Notes: generated by a model not told the origin, from the sequence alone. Positions 26,242 to 35,984 are shown, counted from the first letter of the stretch. The stretch: 64,000 nt of DNA from Chloroflexota bacterium (GCA_019247515.1 JAFAOS010000460.1:1-64000); one strand, 5' to 3'. Program-made: numbers and translations.

Positions 26242-27989
26242 ACCGCCACGGCTGTGAGCGCCGAGCTTTCAGTCGGCTGGGGCTCGAGCGCGATGTGGCG
26301 AGTGTGGAAGTCCGCAACTCCCTTGCGGTGCGCGATGCTGACAATGGCCGTATCCGGCAGGCGGCACTTGAGCAGCTCGTACAACTGCTGCTCGGAGTCT
26401 TCGTCCAGCGCCGCGGTGGCTTCGTCCAGGAACAGCCACTCGGGCCGCTGCAGGATGGCGCGCGCGATGGCCAGGCGCTGTTGCTCGCCGCCGCTCATCT
26501 GGAGACTCCAGTTGTCGATAGCATCCAGCTTGTCGACGAAGGCGCCCAGGCCCACAGCTTCAAGCGCCTCGCGAATGCTGGCGTCGTCCACCCCACTCGC
26601 GGCGCTCGAGCTGGGGTACAGCGCGGCATCCCGCAGCGAGCCAATCGGCAGGTATGGACGCTGCGGCAGGAACAGCAGGCGCGCCTCGCGCGGGACGTGG
26701 ACCTCGCCCTGGCCAAAAGGCCAGATGCCTGCCAGGGCGCGGAACAGGGTGCTCTTGCCGACGCCGGTCGGTCCGCTGATCATCACGCGTTCACCTGGTT
26801 CGACGGCCAGGCTCAGGTGCGGCACGATCACTCGTCCGTCCGGCAGAGCCAGGTCCAGGTTGTGGGCAGTCACCGCGGCGCGGCCGTTGGTCACGACGTT
26901 GATGCCGGTATGCCGCGCTGCCTGAGCGCGCGCGGCGTCCATGGTGTCCTGGAAGGTCAACAGGCGGTCAACGGTGGCTTTCCAGTCGGCCAGCGACCCG
27001 TAACTCTGGACGAACCATGACAAGGAGCCCTGGACCTGACCAAACGCGTTGCCGATCTGGGTCAGAACGCCGAGGCTGATCGCGCCCGAGAAATAGCGTG
27101 GCGCGGCCACCAGGATCGGAAAGATGTCGGCCAGCTGGTCGTAACCAGTAGTCAGAAACGTCAGGTTCTTGGTGAAGCGCATCAGCTGCCACCAGTTCGC
27201 GCGAATGCGATCCACCCGCGAGTCGAGGTCGCGTCGTTCGGTCCCTTCGCCGTGGTACAGCGCGACGCCTTCCGAGTTCTCCCGCAGGCGGACCAGCCCG
27301 AAGCGCAGGTCAGCCTCGACGCGCTGCTGCTGGAAGTTGAGCCGAATCAGCGGACGCCCCACGAAGTGCGTCAGGACGCTGCCGACGATGGCGTACACCA
27401 CGGCCACCCAGACCATGTAGCCAGGGATCTCGAAATTGACGGCGCCCAGGCTCAGCGCGACGGGCCCCGAGATGACCCACAGGATGCCGACGAACGACAC
27501 CAGCGTGACCACGGAGCCCAGCAGTCCAAAGGCCAGGGTCAACGTGTTGAAGGCAAACATGCGCAGGTCTTCGGCAATACGCTGGTCCGGGTTGTCGGCG
27601 CGATCTTTACCGATCTCGAGACGGTAATAGGCATGCCCATCGAACCACTGGCTCAGGAACTGACGCGTGAGCCAGATGCGCCAGCGCATCTGCAGCATCT
27701 GCGTGAAATACAGGCGGAACACGGCGCCCACGATGAAGATCGCGGCGAGAATCGAAAATCTCAGAAGTAAAGGCCCGAATGACTCGAAGTCCTTGTTCTG
27801 GATCGCCTCGAAGAACTCGCGGTTCCAGTCGTTGAGCAGGACGTTGAGGAACACCAGACCCAGGGTCAGGATCACGACGATCGACAGTAGGGCGCGCGCC
27901 ACCCAGCGCTCTTCCGAAGACCAGTAAGGCGCGGCAAGTTTCCAGGCTCGCCGCGTAAAACGCCAGCTGTTAGCGATTCGCGTAGACAT
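26238..27989 (-). CDS. ABC transporter, fused permease-ATPase (YddA/ABCD type)
   Basis: 583 aa half-transporter. The membrane domain (about residues 30-330) resembles SbmA/YddA and eukaryotic ABCD proteins (NDWNREFFEAIQNKDFESF; LTRQFLSQWFDGHAYYRL; RENSEGVALYHGE). The ATPase has Walker A GPTGVGKST, signature MSGGEQQRLA, Walker B WLFLDEATAALDED and an H-loop (SIAHRKG). It probably works as a homodimeric exporter of lipid-like or peptide substrates. Its stop overlaps the stop of the convergent double-CRP gene by 3 nt. Confidence 0.9.
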   Translation of the reverse strand: MSTRIANSWRFTRRAWKLAAPYWSSEERWVARALLSIVVILTLGLVFLNVLLNDWNREFFEAIQNKDFESFGPLLLRFSILAAIFIVGAVFRLYFTQMLQMRWRIWLTRQFLSQWFDGHAYYRLEIGKDRADNPDQRIAEDLRMFAFNTLTLAFGLLGSVVTLVSFVGILWVISGPVALSLGAVNFEIPGYMVWVAVVYAIVGSVLTHFVGRPLIRLNFQQQRVEADLRFGLVRLRENSEGVALYHGEGTERRDLDSRVDRIRANWWQLMRFTKNLTFLTTGYDQLADIFPILVAAPRYFSGAISLGVLTQIGNAFGQVQGSLSWFVQSYGSLADWKATVDRLLTFQDTMDAARAQAARHTGINVVTNGRAAVTAHNLDLALPDGRVIVPHLSLAVEPGERVMISGPTGVGKSTLFRALAGIWPFGQGEVHVPREARLLFLPQRPYLPIGSLRDAALYPSSSAASGVDDASIREALEAVGLGAFVDKLDAIDNWSLQMSGGEQQRLAIARAILQRPEWLFLDEATAALDEDSEQQLYELLKCRLPDTAIVSIAHRKGVADFHTRHIALEPQPTESSALTAVAV

Positions 27990-28057
27990 GCTCGTTGATG
28001 GCCAACCGTATCCAACCCCCCGTCACGTGACAACGAAATTCGCTTAGCATCGGCGCA

Positions 28058-29350
28058 GTGTCTGACGAAATCGTCGACATGCAGGTCCGCCTCACCGCGC
28101 GCACCGCGACGCTGCACGCCATCACCGCCGGCCTGGCGCCGACCCTCACTGCCCCCGAGGTGGCCGCCGCGGTCATCCGCCACGCGCTGCCAGCCGTCGG
28201 CGCGAGCGCGGCGACCCTGCTGCTGCGCACCACCGACGGTCAGTCGCTCGAGCGCCTGGTGGCCACCGGCTACACGCAGGCCGTCTCCGACCAGTACCAG
28301 CGTTATCCGATGTCCACCAGCGTGCCGGCGGCAACCGTGGTGCTCACGGGCGAGCCGCTGTGGATCGAATCGGTCGCCGCGATCGCCGAAAGGTTTGCGT
28401 ACTATGCCGCGCACCCGACGGGCTTCGCCGCGGCCGCGATCTTGCCTCTGGCGTCCGACCAGGGCGCCGACGGCGTGCTGGTCCTGGCTTTCGACCAGGA
28501 GCGCGTCTTCGACGCCGACGAACGCACCTTCCTGCTTGCGATCGCCGGTCAGTGCGCGGTCGCGCTCCAGCGTGCCCGACTGCTCCGCGCCGAGCAGGAC
28601 TCCCGCGCCAGGGCGGAAGCGGCGCTGCGCACGCGCGACGTGTTCCTCCGCTCGCTGGCGCACGATCTGAAAACACCGCTCTCGAGTCTGGCATGGCATG
28701 CACAGATCATGCGGCGACGCGCGCGAGAGGGACGCCTCAGTCCGGCGGCACTCGAGGACGGGCTGATGGCGATCGAGGCAACCACCAGCGAAGCAGCCGC
28801 CGCGATCGACGAGCTGCACGATCTGGCCCGACTCGGTTCCGGGGAGACGCTCGAGCTGCACCCCGCACGACTGGACCTGGTCGCCCTGGTGCAGAGCGAG
28901 ATTGCCGCCCGCAACGACACGGCCCTGGCGCACCTGCGGCTGGACATTCCGCTGCCGAGCGTCGTGGTCGAAGCCGACCCCGCGCGCATCCGTCGGGTGG
29001 TCGCCAACCTGCTGGACAACGCCATCAAGTACAGCCCACCCGACAGCGAAGTGCGGGTGAGCCTGGGACTCGGCCGCGGCGCGGACGGCGAGCGCTGGGC
29101 CACGTTGCAAGTGCAGGACGACGGGCGCGGCATTCCCAACGCAGACCTGCCCCACATCTTCGAGCCCTACCGCCGTGGCCAGAACGCGGCGCGCGTCGCC
29201 GGCGAAGGCCTCGGCCTGGCGATCGTGCAGCGGCTGGTCGAGCTGCACGGCGGCCAGGTGAGCGTCACGAGCACCGAGGACGTGGGGAGCACCTTTACGG
29301 TGCGACTACCCCACGCCTCCAGCCACGCGACGGCCGAGGGACCAGCCTAG
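28058..29350 (+). CDS. GAF-domain sensor histidine kinase
   Basis: 430 aa without membrane helices. The GAF domain occupies about residues 20-175. The phospho-acceptor helix contains RSLAHDLKTPL near 205. The ATPase domain has the N box (NLLDNAIKYSPPD), G1 (DDGRGIPNADL), and F and G2 boxes (FEPYRRG; GEGLGLAI). It is a soluble class I kinase sensing a small ligand or redox state. No response regulator gene is adjacent, so it is an orphan. It starts at GTG 28058. Its stop overlaps that of the convergent hydrolase (shared CTAG). Confidence 0.9.
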   Translation: MSDEIVDMQVRLTARTATLHAITAGLAPTLTAPEVAAAVIRHALPAVGASAATLLLRTTDGQSLERLVATGYTQAVSDQYQRYPMSTSVPAATVVLTGEPLWIESVAAIAERFAYYAAHPTGFAAAAILPLASDQGADGVLVLAFDQERVFDADERTFLLAIAGQCAVALQRARLLRAEQDSRARAEAALRTRDVFLRSLAHDLKTPLSSLAWHAQIMRRRAREGRLSPAALEDGLMAIEATTSEAAAAIDELHDLARLGSGETLELHPARLDLVALVQSEIAARNDTALAHLRLDIPLPSVVVEADPARIRRVVANLLDNAIKYSPPDSEVRVSLGLGRGADGERWATLQVQDDGRGIPNADLPHIFEPYRRGQNAARVAGEGLGLAIVQRLVELHGGQVSVTSTEDVGSTFTVRLPHASSHATAEGPA

Positions 29351-30120
29351 CCGACGTGCTGGGCGGCGGCCGCTGCCGGCTGATGCGCGTGCAGGAAGCG
29401 GCGTATGTGCGCCAGCGCCTGAGCGATCTGCTCCTTTGACTCCTTCCAGGGGTACAGGCTGACTTCGGCATGCGGCGCCAGGCGTGCGCTTTCCATGGCC
29501 ACCGCGTACGGATGCGCGGGGACGTCGTCCGGCAGAATCAGAACCGGCGTTTGGCAATTCCGCACGAACTCACGGCTGACGGTGAACACGAAGTCCGCAT
29601 CAGTGCGATACATCGAATTGAGGAAGGCGTCCGCCATCGCCATCGTGATTGTCGGGTCCCGCGCGCACAGGCCGGGCGCCCACCCTTTGATGTTGTTGTC
29701 GTAGAAGAGGTCCGGCATCTCGGGGCGGAAGCCGCTGGGCTGGGCCAGCACCGCCGCGACGATGCGGCCTGGCGCTCGACGCAACAGGTTCCAGATGAAC
29801 GGCCCACCGATACAGAAGCCAAGCACCATGAATTCCTGGACGCCCAGGTGATCCATGAGGCCAAGCTGGTCGTCGGCGTACGCGTCCCAGGGCCGGTCGA
29901 TCTCGAGCGGACCGCTGGACTGACCTCCGTTCGCATTGCGCAGGTCCATCGCGATGCAGCGGTACGCGTCCTTCAGCTCCTCTATCGCATTGAACGGCGC
30001 GTTACCGGTGAAGAAGCCGATATTCGAATTCAGGCCGCCACCCGCGATCAGCAGCAGGGGGAAGCCGGACCCGGCCTCCTCGTAGTGAATGCGGACGTCG
30101 CCTCTCTCGTAGAACGGCAT
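29347..30120 (-). CDS. alpha/beta hydrolase with Cys at the nucleophile elbow
   Basis: 257 aa alpha/beta-hydrolase fold. The oxyanion region is LLLIAGGGLNSN. The nucleophile elbow is LGFCIGGPF, so Cys replaces the usual Ser, as in dienelactone hydrolases. Asp residues occur at ILPDDVPAH. The catalytic His usually found near the C-terminus is not obvious; the segment there reads SLYPWKESKEQIAQALAH. It may be a dienelactone-hydrolase-like enzyme, or have altered or lost hydrolytic activity. It ends 12 nt downstream of the flavoprotein gene and is probably co-transcribed with it. Confidence 0.8.
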   Translation of the reverse strand: MPFYERGDVRIHYEEAGSGFPLLLIAGGGLNSNIGFFTGNAPFNAIEELKDAYRCIAMDLRNANGGQSSGPLEIDRPWDAYADDQLGLMDHLGVQEFMVLGFCIGGPFIWNLLRRAPGRIVAAVLAQPSGFRPEMPDLFYDNNIKGWAPGLCARDPTITMAMADAFLNSMYRTDADFVFTVSREFVRNCQTPVLILPDDVPAHPYAVAMESARLAPHAEVSLYPWKESKEQIAQALAHIRRFLHAHQPAAAAAQHVG

Positions 30121-30132
30121 GCCAGGTCTCCT

Positions 30133-31551
30133 TTAGCTGTCGAGCGTCAGAAACAGATTATTCAACGATTCCGCCAGCGTCGGGTGCGCAAAGACGCCTT
30201 CCTTGATCGTGGTATACGGCAGTCCGCCCATCATCGCCACCTGGAGAACCGCCATGATCTCGCCACCCTCGAGCCCGAGGATGGCGCAGCCCAGGATCTG
30301 TTGCGACTCCGCGTCCACGACCGCCTTCATCACGCCGCGCGTTTCCCCGACCTCGCGCGCCCTGGCCACGCGATCCATGGGCAACTTCGCCACCCGTACG
30401 TTGCGCCCCTGCCTCCGCGCCTCCGTCTCGCTCAGGCCGACCCTGCCCAGTTGCGGGTCGATGAACACGGTATAGGGCACCAGTCGCTCGCGCACCGAGG
30501 CGTTGCCGCCTTCCAGCACGTTCGCGCGCGCGATTCGAAAATCGTCGTACGAGATGTGGGTAAAAGCGGGTCCGCCGCGGACGTCGCCCAGCGCGTACAC
30601 GCCGGGGACGCTGGTCTGGAGTCGATCGTCGGTCCGAATGAAGCCGTGCGCGTCCGGCTGGATGCCCGCGCTGGGCAGATCCAGCTGCTCGGTATTGGGA
30701 ACACGCCCGGTGGCCACCAGCAGGTGTGATCCGTCCAGCCCACGCTCCGCTCCATCCGCCGAACGCACTTTCAGCTGGACGCCGTGCGAGTCCCCCGCGA
30801 CGTGGAGCGCCGTCGTCTCGAGCAGGACTTCCAGTCCGTCCTGTCGCAGAATTTCGGCCACCGCGTCGGCAATGTCCGGGTCTTCGCGGGGCAGAAGTCG
30901 CGGGCCACGCTGCACGAGCGTGACCCGGCTGCCGAAACGACGAAACATCTGACCGAATTCCAGGCCCACGTAGCCTCCGCCCAGCACGATCAAATGCTCC
31001 GGCACGTGGACAAGCTCCATGATGCGCGTCGAATCCAGCCAGTCGATGCCGTCCAGTCCGGGGAGCGACGGCACGGCCGGCCGCAACCCGGTGTTGATGA
31101 ACACCAGCCGCGACTCGAACCGACGTCGCGATGGATCAATATTGGGCGACTCCACTTCGACGGCATGCGGTCCGACGAAATGCGCCGTTCCGCGCACCAG
31201 CGTCAGCCCAGCGGTGTTGTCAATCGAGCGTTGGCTGCCGGCGCGCCAGCTCTGGACGGTGGCTTCCTTGCGCGCATGGACGCGCTCCAGGTCGATCTCG
31301 ATCTGACCGTCGGGCACGTGGACGCCGTACTCCGCCGCTCGGCGAACGACGTCCGCTACACGCGCGCTGGCGACCATCGTCTTGGTTGGCGTGCAGCCAA
31401 CGTTGACGCACGTGCCACCCACGTTGGCCGCCTCGACCAGCACTGTTTGCCGACCCGAGCGAGCCAGCTCGCGAGCGAGCGGCGTGCCGCCCTGACCCGA
31501 CCCGATGACCAGGGCATCGATGCTCTCGACGCCCGGCTGAGCAGCTGTCAT
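30133..31551 (-). CDS. pyridine nucleotide-disulfide oxidoreductase (mercuric-reductase-like)
   Basis: 472 aa class I flavoprotein disulfide reductase. It has the FAD-binding GSGQGG (residues 17-22), the redox-active pair in [13 protein letters not shown], the NAD(P)-binding [10 protein letters not shown], the second FAD site YALGDVRGG, and the C-terminal interface HPTLAESL with the conserved His. There is no N-terminal heavy-metal domain and no C-terminal Cys pair, so mercury reduction is unlikely. Roles may lie in low-molecular-weight thiol or dihydrolipoyl-like disulfide reduction. ATG start at 31551. Confidence 0.85.
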   Translation of the reverse strand: MTAAQPGVESIDALVIGSGQGGTPLARELARSGRQTVLVEAANVGGTCVNVGCTPTKTMVASARVADVVRRAAEYGVHVPDGQIEIDLERVHARKEATVQSWRAGSQRSIDNTAGLTLVRGTAHFVGPHAVEVESPNIDPSRRRFESRLVFINTGLRPAVPSLPGLDGIDWLDSTRIMELVHVPEHLIVLGGGYVGLEFGQMFRRFGSRVTLVQRGPRLLPREDPDIADAVAEILRQDGLEVLLETTALHVAGDSHGVQLKVRSADGAERGLDGSHLLVATGRVPNTEQLDLPSAGIQPDAHGFIRTDDRLQTSVPGVYALGDVRGGPAFTHISYDDFRIARANVLEGGNASVRERLVPYTVFIDPQLGRVGLSETEARRQGRNVRVAKLPMDRVARAREVGETRGVMKAVVDAESQQILGCAILGLEGGEIMAVLQVAMMGGLPYTTIKEGVFAHPTLAESLNNLFLTLDS

Positions 31552-31600
31552 AGCGCTAAAAGGCTACTCGGAATTCGCTGAGCGACGGCTGAGGGGCGCA

Positions 31601-31627
31601 ATGTTGCACACTGTTGACTTGCGGTGA
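31601..31627 (+). other. possible 8-codon leader peptide upstream of the AI-2E family transporter
   Basis: GAGGGGCGCA precedes an ATG (31601) that opens MLHTVDLR and stops with TGA at 31625-31627, 4 nt before the GTG at 31632 of the transporter gene. The Shine-Dalgarno fits this mini-ORF better than it fits the transporter start. It may promote translational coupling, or it may be chance. Confidence 0.25.
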
Positions 31628-31631
31628 ACGC

Positions 31632-32756
31632 GTGAACGAGTACGTCCTGGCGCGTGGCCTTTATCGCGGCGCGATCTGCCTCGTGGTGCTCGTCGTGCTG
31701 ATCGCTCTCGGCCTCGAGCTCAAGTGGCTGCTGTTGCAGCTGTTTGCCGCGGGCATGGTCGCCGCGGCAATGTCCCCCGTCGTCAATTTGATGACCGCCT
31801 CGACGCGCGCGCAATCCTGGCGATGGCGGCCGCCGGCCGCCCTGGTGGTCATCGCCGTGTATCTGGTCGTCGGTGGATTCTTCCTGGTGCTGAGCGCAAT
31901 TCTGGTCCAGGCGCTGCTCGAGCAGGGCGCCACGCTGGTGCAAGAGGTGCCGCGCATCGCGGCCAAGCTGCAGGACTGGTACACCGTTCTGAGCGCGCGT
32001 TCGACCCTGCTCGCCGAGCTGGACCCGTGGACACTCCTCGGCGGCACACGTGGCATTAGCGAGTGGGCCATTTCGATGCTCGGCAACGTGTTGAACGCTG
32101 CCACGCTGGTGTTTGCAATCTTCGGCGGCGCGATCAACGTCATCTTCGTCCTGTTCGTCGCGCTGTATTTGACACTCGACGGCAGCGCGATTTGCGACTA
32201 CCTGCTGGTATTTCTGCCGCGCAGCCGCCGCGTTCAATCGCGTCGTCTGGTCGGGCAGATCTCGACGCGCCTGGGCCAGTGGTTCGTCGGCGAGGCCATC
32301 GTGTGTTTGATCGTGGGCACCGGCGCCGCCATCGCGTTCGGCATTCTCGGTGTGCCGGGCGCCGCCTTCCTGGGCGTACTGTGGGCCGTGGCCGAGTTGA
32401 TTCCCGGCATTGGACCGTTCATTGCCGCGATTCCGTCGATTGCGCTCGGCTTTATCGGCGGCTTCGAGACCGGCATCGCCGCGACAGTCTTCACGTTGAT
32501 CTGGAGCCAGATCGAAAACAACGTCATCGTGCCGCGTGTGATGGGCCACGCCGTCAAGCTCAACCCGCTGGTGGTGCTGGTAGCGGTCTTCACCGGCTAC
32601 GAGCTCATCGGTCTGGCGGGCGCGCTGTTCGCGGTGCCGGTGGCCGCCTCACTGGCGGTGATTGTCGACGAGTTCCACCACGAGCGGCTCCTCAGCGAAC
32701 AGGACAGTCTGAACGGACAGACAGTGAGCGCGTGGTCGATCTCCGAGACGAACTGA
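31632..32756 (+). CDS. AI-2E family transporter
   Basis: 374 aa from GTG 31632; an upstream TTG at 31614 would add six residues. Seven to eight hydrophobic segments are present. Family (PF01594) motifs include LGQWFVGEAIVCLIVG, ELIPGIGPFIAAIPS and WSQIENNVIVPRVMG, the last being the hallmark of this family. Members export autoinducer-2 or act as Na+/H+ antiporters; which applies here is unknown. The 3' end overlaps the next gene by 25 nt, so the pair forms a transporter operon. Confidence 0.85.
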   Translation: MNEYVLARGLYRGAICLVVLVVLIALGLELKWLLLQLFAAGMVAAAMSPVVNLMTASTRAQSWRWRPPAALVVIAVYLVVGGFFLVLSAILVQALLEQGATLVQEVPRIAAKLQDWYTVLSARSTLLAELDPWTLLGGTRGISEWAISMLGNVLNAATLVFAIFGGAINVIFVLFVALYLTLDGSAICDYLLVFLPRSRRVQSRRLVGQISTRLGQWFVGEAIVCLIVGTGAAIAFGILGVPGAAFLGVLWAVAELIPGIGPFIAAIPSIALGFIGGFETGIAATVFTLIWSQIENNVIVPRVMGHAVKLNPLVVLVAVFTGYELIGLAGALFAVPVAASLAVIVDEFHHERLLSEQDSLNGQTVSAWSISETN

Positions 32757-34003
32757 ACGCGAACGGCACTCACGTCCAGCCGGATACGCCGCAGGTCCAG
32801 CTGCGGCTCCTCGCGCGCCTGGGTCAGGCGCTGTGCACCGGCGGCGACCCGGTCAGCTCAACGCGCGACGCGTTGTTGCGTGTCACGAGGACATTCGGCA
32901 TACAGGACATCGAGATCGGTGTCCTGCCGACGTTGGTCTTCATTCGCGCTGGCCAGGATGCTCCCGCGGTCGAGGTGGCATCGGTGGCCGCCTCCGGACC
33001 CGACAAGACCCTGCGGCTTGACCAGATCAGCGTGCTGTACGCGATCGTGCGGCAGGTGGAGTCCGGGCGACTCTCAGCAGTGGACGCCATGGCGCGCGTC
33101 GACGAGATGTGGCGATTGCCACCCCGCTTCGGCCTGGCCGCGCGCGTGCTCGGGCATGCGATTCTCGTCGTTGGCCTCGGGTTGATCCTGACCCCGCGTC
33201 TCAACGCGCTGATCTGGTGCGTCGGTCTGGGTCTGCTGGTCGGCCTGGCCAAGGAGCTGGGCGAGCAGTGGGAAACCACCGACGTCCTGCTGCCGGTGGT
33301 CGCCTCGTTGCTCGTGTCCTTGATCGTCTTTCGGGCGACAATGGCCGGCCAGATCGTCTCGCCGCTGCTGCTCCTGATTCCGCCGTTGATCACGTTTCTG
33401 CCAGGTGGCATGTTGACGACCGCAATGATCGAGCTGGCGGATGGTAATCCGATATCCGGAGCCACTCGGCTCATCGCCGGCGCCACGCAGGTCCTGCTGC
33501 TGGTGTTTGGCATCGTCGCCGGCGAAAGTCTGGTCGGGATCGCGGCCGATCAGGCGTACGCGATACGGACCGACAATCTCATCGGCTGGTGGGCGCCCGT
33601 CGTCGGTCCGCTCGTGTTCGCGATTGGCATCGAGCTGAATTCGGTCGGTCCGCCGCGGTCGCTGCCCTGGCTCATCTTCGTGGTGTACGTCGCGTGGGCC
33701 GGTGAGTCGGTCGGCAGCGCGACCCTCGGCGGCTATGTGGGCGGTTTCTTCGGCGCGCTGGTGATGACTGTCGTGGCGTACACCGTGGACCGCTTTCCGA
33801 GTGCGCCTCCGTCGCGCGTTCTGTTTTTGCCGGCGTTCTGGCTGCTGGTTCCAGGTTCGCTTGCCGTGGTGAGCGTTGCCGAGCTGGTGGGCAGCGATCT
33901 GGAAGTGTCAGTGGCGAAACTGACCGCGACGGCTTTCACCATCGTGGCGATTGCGCTGGGTGTGCTCGTGGGCGTGGCCGTCTCGCGCCGAGCGAGGCGA
34001 TGA
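32732..34003 (+). CDS. ThrE-family threonine/serine exporter
   Basis: 423 aa from GTG 32732. The N-terminal soluble domain (about residues 20-130) is the ThrE_1 type (LLRVTRTFGIQDIEIGVLPT; DEMWRLPPRF). It is followed by about ten hydrophobic helices forming the ThrE_1/ThrE_2 membrane part, including LIPPLITFLPGGMLT, which is typical of the family. The predicted role is export of L-threonine, L-serine or related small metabolites. It overlaps the AI-2E family gene by 25 nt and is co-transcribed with it. Confidence 0.85.
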   Translation: MVDLRDELNANGTHVQPDTPQVQLRLLARLGQALCTGGDPVSSTRDALLRVTRTFGIQDIEIGVLPTLVFIRAGQDAPAVEVASVAASGPDKTLRLDQISVLYAIVRQVESGRLSAVDAMARVDEMWRLPPRFGLAARVLGHAILVVGLGLILTPRLNALIWCVGLGLLVGLAKELGEQWETTDVLLPVVASLLVSLIVFRATMAGQIVSPLLLLIPPLITFLPGGMLTTAMIELADGNPISGATRLIAGATQVLLLVFGIVAGESLVGIAADQAYAIRTDNLIGWWAPVVGPLVFAIGIELNSVGPPRSLPWLIFVVYVAWAGESVGSATLGGYVGGFFGALVMTVVAYTVDRFPSAPPSRVLFLPAFWLLVPGSLAVVSVAELVGSDLEVSVAKLTATAFTIVAIALGVLVGVAVSRRARR

Positions 34004-34060
34004 CGCGCGACTCCCTGGGTCGTGTGACGCGGGCCATGCCCCACACTAACATGTCGCAAC

Positions 34061-34706
34061 GTGGACGACTGAATTCGCCGATCGATTCGACGCTGGGCGC
34101 CAGCTGGCTTCGAAGCTGACCGAGCTCGAGGGACCCGACACGGTGGTGCTCGGGCTGCCGCGGGGTGGCGTGCCGGTCGCGTACGAGGTCGCCGTCGCGC
34201 TCCGCGCGCCACTCGACGTCTTCGTGGTTCGAAAACTCGGTGTGCCAGGCCACGAGGAGCTGGCGATGGGCGCCATCGCCTCAGGCGGCGTGCGCGTCGT
34301 CAACCGATCGGTCATCGAAGAGCTGGGCATTCCGCGCAGCGTTTTCGACGCGGTGGCTGCTGACGAGCAGCAGGAGCTCGAGCGGCGCGAGCGGCTGTAC
34401 CGCGAGCAACGTCCACCACTGGAAGTCCGCAACAAATCGGTGATTGTGACAGACGACGGTCTGGCCACCGGTTCGACGATGCGCGCGGCGACCGCGGCGC
34501 TGCGGCAGCGCGAGCCCACGCGAATCGTGGTCGCCGCGCCAGTCGCGGCCGCGGCCACCTGCGCCGCGCTGCGGCCGGAGGTGGACGCCGTTGTGACGGT
34601 CATCCAGCCGGAGCCATTCCACGGCGTCGGCGCGTGGTACGCGGACTTCCGCCAGACGACCGACGACGAGGTTCGCGCGCTGCTCAGCGCGGCGGCGGGA
34701 GCGTGA
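34061..34706 (+). CDS. phosphoribosyltransferase-domain protein with a disrupted start
   Basis: Type I PRTase family (PF00156): LGLPRGGVPVAYEVA, VVRKLGVPGHEELAMGAIA and the PRPP-binding VIVTDDGLATGSTM. The first in-frame standard start is GTG 34143, but the codons before it (34071-34142) encode EFADRFDAGRQLA, the conserved family N-terminus. An in-frame TAA lies at 34047, with no ATG/GTG/TTG in between. A GTG at 34061 would read straight into the conserved part if one base near 34070 were absent. So there is either a 1-nt indel (real or a sequencing error) or a non-standard start. The span given includes that region. Confidence 0.75.
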
Positions 34707-34998
34707 CCGCATCGAGCACCGCACGCGCGTCTTCCAGCATCTTGCGCTGCAAGCCACCCATCGGGTACTCGAGGCCAACCACCAGTGTCAGCGCCACGTT
34801 GACCTGGTCCAGCGCCGCGCGCGTATCTGGAGTGGAGCCGGCGCGGAGATCGTCGATCAACACGTCGCGCAAACGTGCAATGCGTTGCTCCGCGACGTCT
34901 ACCTCCGCCTTCAGCTCCGCTGGCGGCTTCTGAATCGCGTCATCCAGCAGGTGGAGTGCCTGGCTCCGCAGCTCGAGGGCCGACGGCTGCTGGCTCAC
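34684..34998 (-). CDS. small helical protein at the end of the formate dehydrogenase operon
   Basis: 104 aa, predicted all-helical with heptad-like spacing (ALELRSQALHLLDDAIQ; AELKAEVDVAEQRIARLRDV) and no cysteines. It starts by ATGA overlap with the NrfD-type subunit gene, so it is translated with the dehydrogenase. Its 3' end overlaps the convergent phosphoribosyltransferase gene by 23 nt. No family is recognised. It could be an assembly or maturation factor (inference from position only). Confidence 0.6.
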   Translation of the reverse strand: MSQQPSALELRSQALHLLDDAIQKPPAELKAEVDVAEQRIARLRDVLIDDLRAGSTPDTRAALDQVNVALTLVVGLEYPMGGLQRKMLEDARAVLDAVTLPPPR

Positions 34999-35984
34999 CC
35001 GGCAATCCTGAAATAGTCCTGCGGACGGGACGCGGAGTTCTTGCCGGCCGTCACCAGCACGGCACGCTGGGTGTAGCCACCGGCCAGCGCCCCCAGCGAG
35101 GCGAGTCTCGACATCATGCGCAGGTCGCGCCCGGTCAGCGCCTGCAGGCCGTGGACTACCAGCGGCGCCAGCACACCGAGGCCCAGCGCGCCGAAACGAT
35201 AGGCAGCGCCAGGCCGCGGCTCGTCCAGCGGCGCTCGAACGCGCTCGCGTCGCAAGCGCAGATCCATGCCGGCCGTCAGCGCCAGCTCGAGGCAGCTCGC
35301 GACCAGCGCCAGACGCTCCAGACGCCGCCGGCTGCCACGCGCGACCGGCAGGCGGTCCAGCACCAGGCTCAACAACGCCGTTGCCGTCGCGGTGCCCGAA
35401 GTTCCGAACAGCGCGGGCAGCCAGCGGTAAGCCACCGCCCAGAACGGCGTACTCGTCGCCGAGAGCAGCGAACCGGTGTACGTGGCCAGTACGCCACCGG
35501 AGACCGCCGCCGGTACTCCGAACCAGCGTGCCAGCCGACGCGCCCTATCGAGCCCGAACGCGTCGGCGGCAAGCTGCGCCGCCGCCGCCAGTCCGCTGGA
35601 ACTCCCAAATGCCAGCAAGGTCCACGAGCCGATGCTCATGGGCGACGTCGGGCGAATGACGCGCAGCATGTTGTACCAGCGCGTCGGCGTCTTCAAATCC
35701 GCGATCAGCAAGAGCGGGCTGACCAGGGCGCCGCCAAGCGCAACGTAGCGTCCAGCGCTGACGAGCGACCGGTCGCGACGATAGCCGAGCAGGTCGACGA
35801 CGCCGGCGATCACCTGCGCGGCACCCGCGAGGCCGCCGACGAAGAGGTAGGTGGTGATCAACCACCGCCACTCGGTCGGCTTGAGCGCCGGGCGTCCGTA
35901 ATACGTGGGCGGCGGACTGTCGGCGGGTACCGAGCCGAGGACGTCGACCGCATGACGCCCGTAGGGACTCCGCCGTGTCTCCAT
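34995..35984 (-). CDS. nrfD: NrfD/PsrC-type membrane subunit of formate dehydrogenase
   Basis: 329 aa, eight to nine hydrophobic segments. Recognisable NrfD features are YLFVGGLAGAAQVIAGVVD at the first helix, LLLIADLKTPTRWYNMLRV and SPMSIGSWTLLAFGSSSGL. NrfD subunits exchange electrons with the quinone pool and contain no haem. The ATG at 35984 overlaps the beta-subunit stop (TGATG). It takes the place of the cytochrome b gamma subunit FdnI found in E. coli formate dehydrogenase-N. Confidence 0.85.
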   Translation of the reverse strand: METRRSPYGRHAVDVLGSVPADSPPPTYYGRPALKPTEWRWLITTYLFVGGLAGAAQVIAGVVDLLGYRRDRSLVSAGRYVALGGALVSPLLLIADLKTPTRWYNMLRVIRPTSPMSIGSWTLLAFGSSSGLAAAAQLAADAFGLDRARRLARWFGVPAAVSGGVLATYTGSLLSATSTPFWAVAYRWLPALFGTSGTATATALLSLVLDRLPVARGSRRRLERLALVASCLELALTAGMDLRLRRERVRAPLDEPRPGAAYRFGALGLGVLAPLVVHGLQALTGRDLRMMSRLASLGALAGGYTQRAVLVTAGKNSASRPQDYFRIAG

